DNA from: Deltaproteobacteria bacterium
GTDB lineage: Bacteria; Myxococcota_A; UBA9160; JAFDDA01
Direction of reading: 5' to 3'
DNA: 44,270 bases
NCBI GenBank assembly: GCA_019311105.1
Contig: JAFDDA010000015.1
Coordinates: 1-44,270 of the forward strand
The notes beneath the pieces were generated by a model. It had not been told where the DNA came from. It made no database searches and was given only the letters and a program-made list of their open reading frames with translations. Positions 43,675 through 44,270 of the stretch are shown here, in pieces. Positions within the stretch are counted from its first letter, which is position 1, and every line of letters starts with the position of its first letter. The position numbers were made by a program, and so were the translations under genes.

Positions 43675-44270
43675 TGGACCTTTCGCACACCCCGATCGGT
43701 GAGCTGCGCGACCGTCTGGGCGACCCGACACGGCGCCGACCTCCCGAAGATCTCCTCGCTGCACTGCGGCGCGACGCGCGCGCGGGCGCACGCAACCTGG
43801 CCGAGCGTTGGGAGCGCCGTCGCATGGCGCATCGCGACGATCTCCGCCGTGTCGCGCGCCTTTTCGCACGGCGTCGCGCGTTGCTGCAGGCGGGCGCGCG
43901 CCACGTGGCCGGGGTGGACGAGGTGGGCATGGGCCCGCTGGCGGGCCCGATCGTTGCGGGCGCCGTCATCCTCGGTGAACGCCCGGTGTTGCCCGGCCTC
44001 GACGACTCGAAGAAGCTCACGCGCGCGGCGCGCGAACGCCTCGACGGGCAGATTCGCGAGCAAGCGATTTCCGTCGGGCTAGCCGAGGTCTGGCCCGAAG
44101 AGATCGCACGCCGAAACGTCTACCACGCGGGTCTCGAAGCGATGCGTCGGGCGGTCGTCGCCCTCGGGGCGGCGCCCGACCACGTGATGGTGGACGCGCG
44201 CACGATCCCCGGCGTCGCCATGCCCCAGACGTCCATCGTCCACGGCGACGCCGAGGACGGCTCGATCGCC
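43674..44270 (+). CDS. rnhB: Ribonuclease HII (3' end outside window)
   Basis: RNase HII cuts RNA-DNA junctions and removes misincorporated ribonucleotides. The 199 codons present begin with a roughly 75-residue N-terminal extension (GELRDRLGD to [19 protein letters not shown]) like that of Bacillus-type RNase HII. The catalytic core follows: [20 protein letters not shown] (Asp82, Glu83), [14 protein letters not shown] and MVDARTIPG (Asp174). The substrate-recognition tripeptide is Gly-Met-Gly (85-87) instead of Gly-Arg-Gly. The ATG overlaps the corrected lpxD stop by one base (TGATG). In the uncorrected sequence the lpxD frame runs without stop into this gene. The C-terminus is cut by the window edge. 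Confidence 0.92.
   Translation, partial: MDLSHTPIGELRDRLGDPTRRRPPEDLLAALRRDARAGARNLAERWERRRMAHRDDLRRVARLFARRRALLQAGARHVAGVDEVGMGPLAGPIVAGAVILGERPVLPGLDDSKKLTRAARERLDGQIREQAISVGLAEVWPEEIARRNVYHAGLEAMRRAVVALGAAPDHVMVDARTIPGVAMPQTSIVHGDAEDGSIA

Overview
The window is about 44 kb of GC-rich DNA (roughly two thirds G+C by eye) from a Gram-negative, rod-shaped bacterium. Lipid A and LPS genes (lpxD, gmhA) point to an outer membrane, and a complete mreBCD-mrdA-rodA cluster points to rod shape. Codon use, the hemX-like/hemA/hemC/cobA-hemD/hemB operon order and the lar genes suggest a member of the former Deltaproteobacteria (Myxococcota, Desulfobacterota or Binatota grade). That placement is an inference. 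Most of the window is chromosomal housekeeping DNA with tightly packed, often overlapping genes. No rRNA, tRNA, CRISPR array, prophage or intact transposon was recognised.

Layout. 1-2.9 kb: 3' part of lon, thiL, and a lone CheY-like receiver. 2.9-3.4 kb: a 213-bp non-coding element bounded by perfect 19-bp inverted repeats, then a doubtful small ORF. 3.4-5.4 kb: larB-larC (nickel-pincer cofactor). 5.4-7.5 kb: SGNH hydrolase (-) and a cytochrome P450 (+), closed by a strong bidirectional terminator. 7.6-9.8 kb: groES-groEL (-) behind a promoter and a degenerate CIRCE operator. 9.9-11.5 kb: an unknown protein, lexA behind helically phased GGCGAA repeats, and a perfect 40-bp-arm palindrome. 11.5-12.9 kb: two overlapping PTPS/QueD paralogues followed by folE. 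13-16.7 kb: an RpoD-family sigma factor with a histone-H1-like N-terminus, convergent with a PpiD-like foldase.

16.8-23.2 kb: mreB, mreC, mreD, mrdA (PBP2), rodA and a HAD phosphatase, forming the elongasome operon. 23.2-23.7 kb: another long inverted repeat and trxA (-). 23.9-30.9 kb: gmhA, a macro-domain gene, a CcsA/HemX-like gene, hemA, hemC, a fused cobA-hemD, hemB and a DUF4177-like gene, apparently one transcript. It takes glutamyl-tRNA to uroporphyrinogen III and precorrin-2. 30.9-35.0 kb (-): an unknown 150-aa protein, a polytopic protein with a pseudopilin-like domain, an AarF/UbiB kinase and an LLM flavin oxidoreductase, translationally coupled. 35.1-40.1 kb: a CBS-pair protein (+) and a coupled (-) operon of PLP enzyme, Tat-type small subunit, GMC oxidoreductase and MATE exporter. 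40.2-44.3 kb: aldehyde dehydrogenase, tandem universal stress protein, lpxD with a CTG start and an apparent 1-nt frameshift, and the 5' part of rnhB.

The most interesting observations are: the PTPS pair, whose catalytic residues are lost in complementary fashion (Cys/Zn-His/Glu kept in one copy, Asp-His in the other); three kinds of palindromic non-coding elements, two of which share a roughly 30-nt core; the phased repeats before lexA; the membrane/pseudopilin fusion operon; and the lpxD frameshift that opens a reading frame straight into rnhB.
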